NCBI GenBank assembly: GCA_902782305.1
Contig: CACZMV010000017.1
Span: 1 to 64,000, forward strand
DNA length: 64,000 bases
From: an uncultured Prevotellaceae bacterium
GTDB lineage: Bacteria > Bacteroidota > Bacteroidia > Bacteroidales > Bacteroidaceae
Direction of reading: 5' to 3'
The translations under genes and the position numbers were made by a program. How positions within the stretch are numbered: position 1 is the first letter of the stretch; each line of letters begins with the position of its first letter. The notes below the pieces were generated by a model. It had not been told where the DNA came from. It ran no database searches and worked only from the letters and a program-made list of their open reading frames with translations. Shown in pieces: positions 19,060-27,589 of the stretch.

Positions 19060-19398
19060 ATGGTGAGTGGAGATTTTGTGGTGAAGAATGAGGTGATGAA
19101 CGACGGAGGGTCAATTCATATCTATTTTTCAGAGAAGTATAATGAGTTTGTGGCCTTTGGCTTTTCTGCATTTCAGGCAATGAAGACGCTGAAGGCTAAT
19201 GAGATAGAATTGCGACAGAAATATTCGGTGGAATTTCAGATGCCGATGGTGATTATCAGCAAGTGGCAACTGGAAAAAATAAAAAATGGGAGTGTGGCGT
19301 TGCAGGGGACTATCGAGGGGAAGTACTATCACCTCCAGAGCTTCATCATGATGAATGAGGAGGCTTATGATGCGTGGGCGGAGTTTATGAGAACATAA
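19060..19398 (+). CDS. Small conserved protein of unknown function, paralogue of the gene at 17395
   Basis: A 112-residue soluble protein. Its central strand SIHIYFSEKYNEFVAFGFSAFQ and the downstream FQMPMVII mirror the protein at 17395-17727. The rest (a charged helix, then QSFIMMNEEAYDAWAEFM) differs but ends with a similar aromatic helix (Y-x-x-W). A 70-bp gap rich in AGTGAAAAGT-like repeats precedes it. It is the last gene of cluster A. Function unknown. Confidence 0.6.
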   Translation: MVSGDFVVKNEVMNDGGSIHIYFSEKYNEFVAFGFSAFQAMKTLKANEIELRQKYSVEFQMPMVIISKWQLEKIKNGSVALQGTIEGKYYHLQSFIMMNEEAYDAWAEFMRT

Positions 19399-19512
19399 GA
19401 TATCAGAAAATAGATCTCCTTCATTAGCAATGATCATGTTCAAAAACATAATACGGGGAATATGGGTTTTCTGCTCATACCTTTTTTGGCCACAATGGGG
19501 TAGACGACATGA

Positions 19513-19557
19513 AAGATGACAGGCTGATGCAATCGAGCACCAGCCTTTCGTCGTTTT
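19513..19557. terminator. Likely bidirectional terminator between cluster A and the recombinase gene
   Basis: An inverted repeat centred at about 19533: AGGCTG at 19521-19526 pairs with CAGCCT at 19541-19546, with partial pairing outward (GATGA with TCGTC), followed on the + strand by TTTT at 19554-19557. It lies between convergent genes. Confidence 0.55.
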
Positions 19558-20683
19558 ATACCCCAAACGCAGCCTTCATTAACTCATACCTATCTTTCAA
19601 TTCCAGATTGGTATATCGGAACACCGCATCTGATCCCGTCCGATGTAATCCTGCTGCATAATAGTTAATCTGAACCTTATTTAACATGTCGATGTGTGTC
19701 TTGCGGGCTAACTTTGAAGTTGCCACCTCACAAATAGGTTTGTAGATATTATCTCCTGATTCTTGACAGAATAAACATACTTGGCGGGTGATTCCACAAT
19801 AACGCAATAATTGCCGCAAAGACTTGTTGTACCGTTGTTTGCCGTAGTGAAGATTGTGATCCATAAAGTGCAGACCAGTCCTCTCGATAATCTCTAAAGC
19901 TGGCTCAATCAACGGTGTCATCACCTCAACGTTGGAATTTTGCAGTCTCGCCGTTTTCGACGGTATATAATGTACATATGGTATTCCATCTTCCGAAACC
20001 GCCACCTTGTCCATCGTCAACCGGAGCAAATCCCCAATCCTGCATCCAATCGCGCAATTCAACACAAACAAATCCTTCGCCCATTTTAATTCCACAGGTA
20101 CGTCCGTTGCAATTACCACTTTCAATTCTTCGGCCCGCAAAAACGCTGGTGCATCGTACATAGTATGCATGATAATACGCCGCTTCTCCATGGATAATTT
20201 CCGGAATGGAGAGCGGCGTATTTCGTCTGCGTTCTCAAGTTCTGCAAAGAATGCCTGTAATAATTTTAGGTCATGCACTACTGTCGTATCTCGAAGTCGT
20301 TTCTTGGGCCAATGATGACCTGAGCCTCGAGGATAGAGGTGAGGGTAGAGCGGTACATATTTGTATTCATCGTAGAGAAATTGTCGGAACTCAAGCACCA
20401 TATCGGTAGTGAATTCTCGCGCCGTCATCGATCGTTGGCCTATAATAATAAGGAATCGATTCAGTTTGGCTGCTTTGCCCAGAGCCACGGCATAGCGCCC
20501 ATCCCCTATCATCCCATCGCGATGGGCTTCTTCAATGTAACGTAGAAATCTGGGATAAAGCGGCTCAGATCTTTTACTTGTGAAATACGATATTACTTGA
20601 AAAAGAATTCCAGGAGCGGACTCTGGAACATTGTGACGCATCTTTGTTGTTACCATAGCTTTTCTCGTTTTAGATTTAGACAT
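19556..20683 (-). CDS. Tyrosine site-specific recombinase
   Basis: A 375-residue phage-integrase-type protein with an N-terminal SAM-like DNA-binding region (about residues 30-160) and a C-terminal catalytic domain. Candidate catalytic residues are R215 (GCRIGDLLRL), K243 (PSKTA), R327 (SKLARKTH), H347 (GLHRTG) and the nucleophile Y357 (FRYTN). The position that is normally the first His of HxxR is K324, an unusual substitution. Such recombinases in Bacteroidales move elements or invert promoter segments near surface-polysaccharide loci. It lies alone between two convergent polysaccharide clusters. A hairpin overlaps its translation start. No attachment site was recognised. Confidence 0.85.
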   Translation of the reverse strand: MSKSKTRKAMVTTKMRHNVPESAPGILFQVISYFTSKRSEPLYPRFLRYIEEAHRDGMIGDGRYAVALGKAAKLNRFLIIIGQRSMTAREFTTDMVLEFRQFLYDEYKYVPLYPHLYPRGSGHHWPKKRLRDTTVVHDLKLLQAFFAELENADEIRRSPFRKLSMEKRRIIMHTMYDAPAFLRAEELKVVIATDVPVELKWAKDLFVLNCAIGCRIGDLLRLTMDKVAVSEDGIPYVHYIPSKTARLQNSNVEVMTPLIEPALEIIERTGLHFMDHNLHYGKQRYNKSLRQLLRYCGITRQVCLFCQESGDNIYKPICEVATSKLARKTHIDMLNKVQINYYAAGLHRTGSDAVFRYTNLELKDRYELMKAAFGV

Positions 20684-20684
20684 C

Positions 20685-20719
20685 AGAAGCCCGTATCCTT
20701 TTATTAGGAGCGGGCTTCT
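20685..20719 (-). promoter_or_regulatory. Hairpin directly upstream of the recombinase start codon
   Basis: AGAAGCCCG (20685-20693) and CGGGCTTCT (20711-20719) are perfect 9-bp inverted repeats around a 17-nt loop. On the - strand the loop carries AAAAGGATA, a possible ribosome site, and the 3' arm ends 1 nt before the ATG. It could control translation of the recombinase, or be a terminator for transcripts from the right. Confidence 0.6.
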
Positions 20720-20768
20720 ATATTATAAAACGAGCAAAAGCGGAAAATAGTCTTCTATTTAACCAATT

Positions 20769-21173
20769 TTATTCGAGTATATCTTTAGGAGATAGTGGTT
20801 CGTAGGGACCGTCTTTGACCTCCAAAATGACAGTGCCAGACTCCAAGGCGCGGACAGTGTGCCACTGACCTGCGGGGATGTTAAGCGCAACTACAGGACC
20901 GTTAGACGAGAGTTCTATAGCCTCTGTACATATACGCTCTAAGTCATCATAGTACTCCTCAACCAACCGGCCACGAAGGCATACTACTGTCTCTGAAGTC
21001 TTCTGATGCCTGTGTATCGGCACTTTCGAACCAGGCTCGATGGCATTCAGCATGCGCTGGGATGTGTCCTCAGATGAATCCCGTAGGTCTAAGTTCATGC
21101 GTAAACGAGGAGAGGCTTTTGCTTGGGCTGTAAGGCTGTCAAGTATTGTTTGTGTAATCTTCATATCCATCAA
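20769..21173 (-). CDS. wbuC: WbuC-family cupin metalloprotein
   Basis: A 134-residue single-cupin protein. The segment from PGSKVPIHRHQKTSETVVCLRG contains the HxH...E metal-binding motif of cupin 1, and IPAGQWHTVRAL contains the second-motif His. This is the pattern of the WbuC family, named from the E. coli O26 cluster where it lies with fnlA-fnlB-fnlC. Here it closes the same gene group, 16 bp after the WecA-like pseudogene. Its reaction is not established. The start could also be the third codon (MKITQ). Confidence 0.85.
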   Translation of the reverse strand: MMDMKITQTILDSLTAQAKASPRLRMNLDLRDSSEDTSQRMLNAIEPGSKVPIHRHQKTSETVVCLRGRLVEEYYDDLERICTEAIELSSNGPVVALNIPAGQWHTVRALESGTVILEVKDGPYEPLSPKDILE

Positions 21174-21188
21174 TTTCTAAATTTAAGA

Positions 21189-22116
21189 TTACTTCTTCAG
21201 CGAAGCCAGATATTCTTCGTGTAAATGATAATACTTCATCTTAAACAGCATATACGCCACAGCCAAAACTAAACCAGCAGTCACTAGATAAATCCAGTGC
21301 GCAACAATGGTGTTCGGGATTAGGTATATGAATCCGAGCGAAACGACCAATTGTAATCCCATGTAAATCAAGGAAACTGTGACGTGACTCATCTTCAACT
21401 CATTCGCCATCAACTGATAAGCATGCTTACGATGCGCTTGTCCCAAGTTCTCATGAAGCATAATACGGTGACAAATTGTCAACACTCCATCCACTCCATA
21501 TACCAAGAACAGCACTATCCAAGTAATATCCCCTGTGAACAGCATTAACCTGCCAACACAAAACACCAAGATTAACGCCATACCAATACTACCGACATCC
21601 CCTGCAAAACACTTTGCTTTTCCTCTTGGACGGAAGTTAAACAAGCTGAATACTAACACTCCGATAATGGCAACTATCAAGTAAGATTCTTCCACGAAAG
21701 CCATATTTCGATTCGCCAATGTTATCGGTATCAGCATTGCTAGTGAATACCCTGCCGTACATATCCCAATGCAGTAGGCCTATCTCCTGGAATACTAAGA
21801 ACATCGCTGTAAACTGCACTACTAAACGTAGTGAGTCTGGCAGCGAATGAATATCATCCACAAACGATATTCCAGCTGCAAGCGTTACACCTGCTAACAA
21901 CCATGGATAATGGAATCCAAACATAATACTCCATATCCAAAGCCCAATGGTGAAGATAATTCCGCCACCACGCAAAACTATTGTTTTGTGTGAGGAACGC
22001 TCATTTGGTTTATCTATAATGTTGCATTTGTCTGCAATGCGAAAATAAACCAATTCTGCGATTACTAGGAAAACGGCTATTGAAATATAGGCTAACAAAC
22101 TATCCATATATAACAA
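21189..22116 (-). pseudogene. Second WecA-like sugar-1-phosphate transferase, inactivated by an internal deletion
   Basis: Two overlapping frames make most of a WecA/MraY-superfamily enzyme. The N-terminal part (from 22116) has DKPNERSSHKTIVLRGGG and FVDDIHSLPD, the first Mg2+ site. The C-terminal part has CTAGYSLAMLI, CFAGDVGSIGMAL, and HENLGQAHRKHAYQLMANEL. Between LLHWDM and IGICTAGYS about 25-30 residues are missing, including the catalytic NFMDGxNG loop, and the frame is shifted at about 21,755-21,785. So initiation by this enzyme is lost. In Bacteroidales this type usually pairs with the 4-reductase-like SDR found here at 26693-27589. Confidence 0.85.
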
Positions 22117-22117
22117 C

Positions 22118-23278
22118 TTAGAACTTTCTCCAAACCATCTTATTCACTATTCCTACATAACTCTGGATAATTTTTACCACCTTGGTCGATACATTCTCCT
22201 CAATGTAGTCAGGAACAGGAATGCCGTAGTCACCATTCTGGTTCAGTGTCACTGCAGTATCTACAGCCTGGAGCAATGACTTTTCGTCAATACCTGCGAT
22301 GATGAAACATGCCTTATCGATAGCCTCAGGACGCTCTGTAGAGGTACGGATGCAGATAGCAGGGAATGGATGACCTACGCTTGTAAAGAAACTGCTTTCT
22401 TCTGGCAGTGTACCAGAGTCTGATACTACGGCAAAGGCATTCATCTGCAGGCAGTTGTAATCGTGGAAGCCAAGAGGCTCATGCTGAATAACACGAGAAT
22501 CTAACTTGAAACCCGAAGCCTCAAGCCTTTTCCTACTCCTGGGATGACAGGAGTATAATATTGGCATATCGTATTTTTCAGCCATCTTATTAATCGCGGT
22601 GAAGAGACTCATAAAGTTCTTCTCGGTATCAATGTTTTCTTCACGGTGAGCAGAGAGCAGGATATAATTCTGCGGTTTAAGGTTTAAGGTGTTTAAGATG
22701 TTTGAGGCCTTGATTGCATCAAGGTTCTGATGCAGTACCTCAGCCATTGGCGAACCTGTAACATAAGTGCGCTCCTTGGGCAGACCGCAATCAGCCAGAT
22801 AGCGACGTGCATGCTCTGAGTAAGCCATATTCACATCACTGATGATGTCCACAATTCTACGGTTGGTCTCCTCAGGCAGACACTCGTCCTTACAGCGGTT
22901 ACCAGCCTCCATGTGGAAAATAGGGATGTGAAGGCGCTTGGCACCAATGACTGATAAACAGCTGTTGGTATCACCCAACACCAGAACTGCATCAGGTTTT
23001 GTCTCAACCATCACCTTATATGACTTGTCGATAATGTTGCCCATCGTGCTACCAAGGTCATCCCCAACAGCTTCCATATAGATATCAGGATCTGCAAGTT
23101 TCAAATCCTTAAAGAATACACCATTCAAGTTGTAATCATAGTTCTGACCAGTATGTGCCAGCAAACAGTCGAAATACTGACGACATTTGTTAATAACAGC
23201 TGCAAGGCGTATAATTTCAGGCCTTGTACCTACTATGATGAGAAGTTTCAGTTTCCCGTTATTCTTAAAATTTGCCAT
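22118..23278 (-). CDS. fnlC: UDP-N-acetyl-L-talosamine/glucosamine 2-epimerase (FnlC/Cap5G/WbjD type)
   Basis: A 386-residue non-hydrolysing 2-epimerase (WecB family, PF02350). Recognisable blocks are GTRPEIIRLAAVI at the N terminus, VLGDTNS, FHMEAGNRCKDE, PEETNRRI, LLSAHREENID and SDSGTLPEESSFF, which supply the catalytic acidic residues, His and UDP-binding site. Because it directly follows fnlA and fnlB-type genes, it most likely makes UDP-N-acetyl-L-fucosamine from the L-talo intermediate rather than UDP-ManNAc. It is read as the third gene of the group, 5 bp after fnlB. Confidence 0.9.
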   Translation of the reverse strand: MANFKNNGKLKLLIIVGTRPEIIRLAAVINKCRQYFDCLLAHTGQNYDYNLNGVFFKDLKLADPDIYMEAVGDDLGSTMGNIIDKSYKVMVETKPDAVLVLGDTNSCLSVIGAKRLHIPIFHMEAGNRCKDECLPEETNRRIVDIISDVNMAYSEHARRYLADCGLPKERTYVTGSPMAEVLHQNLDAIKASNILNTLNLKPQNYILLSAHREENIDTEKNFMSLFTAINKMAEKYDMPILYSCHPRSRKRLEASGFKLDSRVIQHEPLGFHDYNCLQMNAFAVVSDSGTLPEESSFFTSVGHPFPAICIRTSTERPEAIDKACFIIAGIDEKSLLQAVDTAVTLNQNGDYGIPVPDYIEENVSTKVVKIIQSYVGIVNKMVWRKF

Positions 23279-23283
23279 ATCTT

Positions 23284-24492
23284 TTATTTTACAGGTTCAA
23301 AAAATGTATCAGGTTTGTTTGGATTGAATATCTCGTTGCAGTACATTACCGTCAACAAATCCTCCGTATCAGAAAGGTTAATGATGTTGTGCGTGTAGCC
23401 GGGCAGCATATGCACAGCCTGAATCTTATCGCCGGAAACCTCCCACTCCAACACCTTGCCCTCAGGATCATTGAGGTTCCGCTGCTGGATGAGCCCGTGG
23501 CCAGCGACCACAATAAACTGCTCGAACTTGGTGTTGTGCCAGTGCTGGCCTTTGGTAATTCCAGGCTTGGAGATGTTGATGCTTACCTGACCTGTATTGA
23601 GGGTGTGAACCAGCTCGGTAAAGCTTCCGCGGTCATCCACATTCATCTTCAGGGAGAAAGCAGTCTTCTCGTAAGGCATGTAGCTGAGGTAGGTGCTGTA
23701 GAGCTTCTTGGCAAAGCTGCCCGCAGGAATCTCCGGTATCATCAGGGTCTTGGGCTGTTCAGCAAAACTCTTCAATAAATCCACAATCTCGCCCAAAGTT
23801 GCCTTATGAGTAGTAGGTACATAGCAATACTTACCATCTGCTTGTGGTAACACATCAAGACCACTGAACTCACATTGATGCTCTTTACCCTTTAGACCGG
23901 CAATCATTTCATCAACAAGGTCATCAATATACAGCAATTCCAGTTCCACGCTGGGGTCATTGACTGTATAAGGCAGGTCGTTAGCAAAGGCATTACAGAA
24001 TGTTGCCACTGCACTGTTATAGTTAGGACGGCACCACTTACCAAACAAGTTTGGAAAGCGGTAAATCAACATTCTTGCACCAGTCTCTTTGCCGTACTCC
24101 AAGAACAAGTCTTCCCCAGCCTTCTTCGAGCGACCGTACTCTGAATTCCCGAAGCGGCCAGTCAATGATGCTTGCTGCGAAGAACTGAGCATCACTGGGC
24201 AGGTGTTCTTATGCTTCTTCAATGTATCCAGCAATGTAGATGCAAACCCAAAGTTCCCCTGCATGAACTCCTCCTGGTTCTGAGGGCGGTTCACGCCAGC
24301 TAGATTGAATACGAAATCTGCTTCCTTACACCACAAATCCAACTCTTCTGGTGTAGAATCCAAGTCATACTCATATACAGCCTCAATGGTCAAACCCGGG
24401 TGGGTCTTGTCCTTACCAGCCTGTATGTTCTTTAGTGCCCAACAGAGGTTTTTACCAACAAACCCCTTGGCACCAGTCACGAGGATTTTCAT
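23284..24492 (-). CDS. fnlB: Bifunctional reductase/epimerase FnlB (Cap5F/WbjC type)
   Basis: A 402-residue fusion. Residues 1-260 are an SDR domain starting MKILVTGAKGFVGKNL, with SSSQQASLTG and YGRSKKAGED supplying Ser and YxxxK. Residues from about 275 on are a cupin domain (GSFTELVHT, KGQHWHNTKFEQFIVVAGHG) with the metal-binding HxH/E set. Staphylococcus Cap5F has the same plan: the cupin epimerises C3 of the 4-keto sugar and the SDR reduces C4, giving UDP-N-acetyl-L-pneumosamine/talosamine. It sits between the dehydratase gene (2 bp gap) and the 2-epimerase gene. Confidence 0.92.
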   Translation of the reverse strand: MKILVTGAKGFVGKNLCWALKNIQAGKDKTHPGLTIEAVYEYDLDSTPEELDLWCKEADFVFNLAGVNRPQNQEEFMQGNFGFASTLLDTLKKHKNTCPVMLSSSQQASLTGRFGNSEYGRSKKAGEDLFLEYGKETGARMLIYRFPNLFGKWCRPNYNSAVATFCNAFANDLPYTVNDPSVELELLYIDDLVDEMIAGLKGKEHQCEFSGLDVLPQADGKYCYVPTTHKATLGEIVDLLKSFAEQPKTLMIPEIPAGSFAKKLYSTYLSYMPYEKTAFSLKMNVDDRGSFTELVHTLNTGQVSINISKPGITKGQHWHNTKFEQFIVVAGHGLIQQRNLNDPEGKVLEWEVSGDKIQAVHMLPGYTHNIINLSDTEDLLTVMYCNEIFNPNKPDTFFEPVK

Positions 24493-24494
24493 TC

Positions 24495-25541
24495 TTATAC
24501 GAGGTTAGGAATTCCGTTAAGTTCATTCTGAATATATTCCAGGCTTGCTATCTTTGCCTTTGTCTCTTCGAGGTTCAATCTCTTGGTGTTGTCACTATTA
24601 AACTCCTCGATAGTTGCACGCTTCACATCGCCCTCCTTGAAATACTTATCATAGTTTAGGTCACGGTTGTCTGCCGGCACAGCATAGAAGTTACCCATAT
24701 CAATAGCCTTGGCTGCTTCTTCCTTGGTGAGTAGCGTCTCGTACATCTTCTCACCGTGACGGATACCAATCACCTTAATTTCCTCTTTTTTACCACCAAA
24801 GAGCTCGCACACAGCTTCTGCCTGTGTCTGAATGGTGCAAGCAGGTGCTTTCTGAACCAGGATGTCACCATTCTTGCCATGCTCGAAGGCGAAGAGCACG
24901 AGGTCAACTGCCTCTTCCAAGCTCATTATGAATCGAGTCATCTTAGGTTCGGTAAGAGTGATAGGATTACCCTTACGAATCTGGTCAATCCAGAGAGGAA
25001 TAACACTACCACGGCTGCACATCACGTTACCATAACGGGTGCAGCATATTTTGGTGTCACCAGAGAGACGTGATTTAGCCACTGCAATCTTCTCTTCAAT
25101 GGCTTTGGTAATACCCATGGCGTTGATGGGATAAGCAGCCTTATCCGTGCTCAAACATATAACGCACTTCACGCCTGCATCAATGGCTGCATCCAGCGTA
25201 TTGTCCGTACCAATCACGTTAGTCTTCACTGCCTCCATGGGGAAGAACTCACAAGAGGGTACCTGCTTCAGCGCAGCAGCATGAAACACATAGTCCACAC
25301 CCTTCATTGCGTACTTCAGTGTGCTTTTGTTGCGCACGTCACCGATATAGAACTTAATCTTATTGGCCACCTCCGGCATACGCGCCTGGAAGTCATGACG
25401 CATATCGTCCTGCTTCTTCTCGTCACGCGAGAAGATGCGGATTTCACCAATATCTGTTCTAAGAAAACGATTCAACACTGCATTACCAAAGCTGCCCGTA
25501 CCACCGGTAATGAGCAGCGTTTTTCCTTCAAAAACACTCAT
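24495..25541 (-). CDS. fnlA: UDP-GlcNAc 4,6-dehydratase/5-epimerase FnlA (Cap5E/WbjB type)
   Basis: A 348-residue Polysacc_synt_2 (PF02719) protein. LITGGTGSFGNAVL is the NADP loop, FHAAALKQVPSCE is the conserved FlaA1-type block, and STDKAAYPINAMGITK carries the T-D-K and the MxxxK that replaces the usual YxxxK in this family. It converts UDP-GlcNAc to the 4-keto-6-deoxy sugar with inversion at C5, the first step to UDP-L-FucNAc. It is the first gene of fnlABC; a 100-bp gap precedes it, the largest among neighbouring genes, so an internal promoter is possible. Confidence 0.92.
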   Translation of the reverse strand: MSVFEGKTLLITGGTGSFGNAVLNRFLRTDIGEIRIFSRDEKKQDDMRHDFQARMPEVANKIKFYIGDVRNKSTLKYAMKGVDYVFHAAALKQVPSCEFFPMEAVKTNVIGTDNTLDAAIDAGVKCVICLSTDKAAYPINAMGITKAIEEKIAVAKSRLSGDTKICCTRYGNVMCSRGSVIPLWIDQIRKGNPITLTEPKMTRFIMSLEEAVDLVLFAFEHGKNGDILVQKAPACTIQTQAEAVCELFGGKKEEIKVIGIRHGEKMYETLLTKEEAAKAIDMGNFYAVPADNRDLNYDKYFKEGDVKRATIEEFNSDNTKRLNLEETKAKIASLEYIQNELNGIPNLV

Positions 25542-25641
25542 AATTATTATATTCTTATAAAATATTATTATTCACATTAATTCGCTTATCCCAATTAAGC
25601 TATTATTCCGTTATCTGTTCAAAGGCTTACAAGTTATCAGT

Positions 25642-26676
25642 TCATAGTTTCACTTCCTTATCAAAAAAATGCGCCCACACGCTATTAAAAAGGAAAGACG
25701 GCATAGAGGTGTAACCAAACTGCTGGTACTTCTTGCCGTTGCGAAGGATGCTGAAGAACAACTCTACACGCTTTCCAAACCACGTGCGAGGGGTTTTTGC
25801 TACAGGGGCCTTGAATATCCCATCAAACACCTCTTTATACGATGGTTGCAGATCCTGATATGCCTTCTTCCCTTCCACCACATCAGCCAAGGCATCTATC
25901 AATGGCAGGAACTTATCAAACTTGAATTCCTTACAACGCAAAGCCAAGAAATCCCGATTGAAATACTGCCGGCGGAGCGCCACCCAGTCCACGATATGTT
26001 TCAGAGTCAAATGCCCATGCAGCAAATCACCCAAGGCGTGTTCAATACATAGCATTACAGTAAACATCAAGGGAGGACAAATCAGATTTGTACCTTCAAA
26101 GTAATGCTTGTGTTCAAAGTTCAGCAACGAACGCAGATACAACTCAAACGCCTTCAAATGCTTATTACCTCTTACCGGAGTAATATACCTATGACATTCC
26201 ACATAGACATTGTCTAGCGTGAATTCCACCTCCTTATACACCTCACGTTCCAGCCGTATCCCTTGCCCTTCCAACAACTCACAGGCACGTTCCCACTCGC
26301 CTCCTATGAACACATCCAGATCACAGCTGTAGCGATGTGATGGCACAGGATAGTATTTCGCGATAGAACGCCCCTTTAAAACAGTAGCCTGGATACCTTC
26401 TGCAGCCCATAGCTCATCCAGCTTACACGCCACTCTCCAGGTATGCTCAAATTGCTGCCGAAGCATTTCCGAAAGCCCAATCCACTGCAATAATGTCTGC
26501 TGTGGAATGGTCCCCAGAGGCAGCTGTTCTATTGCCTCAAGACAAATCCCAGATACGCCTTGACAAGATGCAAGCTCTAACACCCCTTTCCAGTCAGTGT
26601 CTTTAGGCAATTCCAATTGATAAGAATTGTCTACGGCCTTTCGGAGTAATTGCAGCAAAGAATAATAATTCTCCAA
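25642..26676 (-). CDS. PF14907-type nucleotidyltransferase family protein (cluster B)
   Basis: A 344-residue homologue of the cluster A protein at 16257-17342. The motif TVLKGRSIAKYYPVPSHRYSCDLDVFI has the same K-G, R and D-L-D layout as the metal site of PF14907. The rest is soluble and helical with several Trp and Cys residues. No reaction is known for this group. It precedes fnlA by 100 bp and follows the SDR gene by 16 bp on the - strand. Confidence 0.8.
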   Translation of the reverse strand: MENYYSLLQLLRKAVDNSYQLELPKDTDWKGVLELASCQGVSGICLEAIEQLPLGTIPQQTLLQWIGLSEMLRQQFEHTWRVACKLDELWAAEGIQATVLKGRSIAKYYPVPSHRYSCDLDVFIGGEWERACELLEGQGIRLEREVYKEVEFTLDNVYVECHRYITPVRGNKHLKAFELYLRSLLNFEHKHYFEGTNLICPPLMFTVMLCIEHALGDLLHGHLTLKHIVDWVALRRQYFNRDFLALRCKEFKFDKFLPLIDALADVVEGKKAYQDLQPSYKEVFDGIFKAPVAKTPRTWFGKRVELFFSILRNGKKYQQFGYTSMPSFLFNSVWAHFFDKEVKL

Positions 26677-26692
26677 TTTTCAAATTCTTGAA

Positions 26693-27589
26693 TTATATCT
26701 TGTAATTCGTCAGCACATCCAACGGTTCCCAACCAAGCTCTTTACGAGCCTTCTCATTGCTGAATGTAAGAGACTTTGTCATCTTCTCAAGTTTATAACT
26801 ATTGATGGGAGCCTTAGAACCTAATAAATCACCCACCTTCGCCATACACCATGCCATCCAGTAAGGAATGCTGATGGGTTTATGCTTACCCAATTGCTTG
26901 ACTACAGACATTGATATCTCACCGAAAGAAGGCTGTCGTGTGTCACAGACATTATAGACGCCACCTTTTTCTTCCAATAAAGGAACTAAACGTGCAATGT
27001 CCTCTGCCATTAAGATGCTCTTCACCACCTTCCCTCCAGCAATGTTCATGTAGAATCCTTTCTTGATTCCATTAACCATAGCGCCAAGATTTCCTGGAGC
27101 ATTCTTACCCGCAAGTAGTGAAGGACGAAGAATGCCAAGTATAACACCATTCTTTGCGCACCAGTCAGTCAGGTGTTTTTCAGCCATAATTTTGCTCTCC
27201 GCATACGGGCTATCTCCTTCAAGTGGATGATCCTCGGTAATCAAATCTCCATACTCACATCCATAGACAGCTACTGTTGAAATAAAAACCAAGGCTTTAG
27301 GCACACCTGCTTTCTCTAGTGCTGAGCACAGGTGAACGGTTCCCTGATAGTTCACATCATAAAAAACCTGCTTCTCCGCCTCAGTCTTGGGAACCACATG
27401 CGCCTTTCCACAGGCATGCAGCACAACGTCATAGCGTTCTGGCAAAGTGGGTACTTCCTTAGCCAGATTTGCCTTTATCATATCATCAGTTGTGATACCA
27501 CATGTTGTAACCTCATACTTTTGAGTAAGTATAGGCATCACATTTTTCCCAAGAAAACCTGTACCACCGGTAAACAATAGCTTCTCCAT
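26693..27589 (-). CDS. Nucleotide-sugar 4-reductase-like SDR (WbpV/WbpK type)
   Basis: A 298-residue extended SDR. MEKLLFTGGTGFLGKNV is the dinucleotide loop, FISTVAVYG the Ser strand and YAESKIMAEK the YxxxK catalytic pair. LRPSLLAGKNAPGNLGAM and the C-terminal LGWEP fit the group that reduces UDP-4-keto-6-deoxy-HexNAc to UDP-FucNAc or UDP-QuiNAc and usually partners a WecA-like transferase. Here the partner at 21189-22116 is broken, so its product may now feed another route. The stop/start overlap by 1 bp with the upstream glycosyltransferase. Confidence 0.75.
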   Translation of the reverse strand: MEKLLFTGGTGFLGKNVMPILTQKYEVTTCGITTDDMIKANLAKEVPTLPERYDVVLHACGKAHVVPKTEAEKQVFYDVNYQGTVHLCSALEKAGVPKALVFISTVAVYGCEYGDLITEDHPLEGDSPYAESKIMAEKHLTDWCAKNGVILGILRPSLLAGKNAPGNLGAMVNGIKKGFYMNIAGGKVVKSILMAEDIARLVPLLEEKGGVYNVCDTRQPSFGEISMSVVKQLGKHKPISIPYWMAWCMAKVGDLLGSKAPINSYKLEKMTKSLTFSNEKARKELGWEPLDVLTNYKI

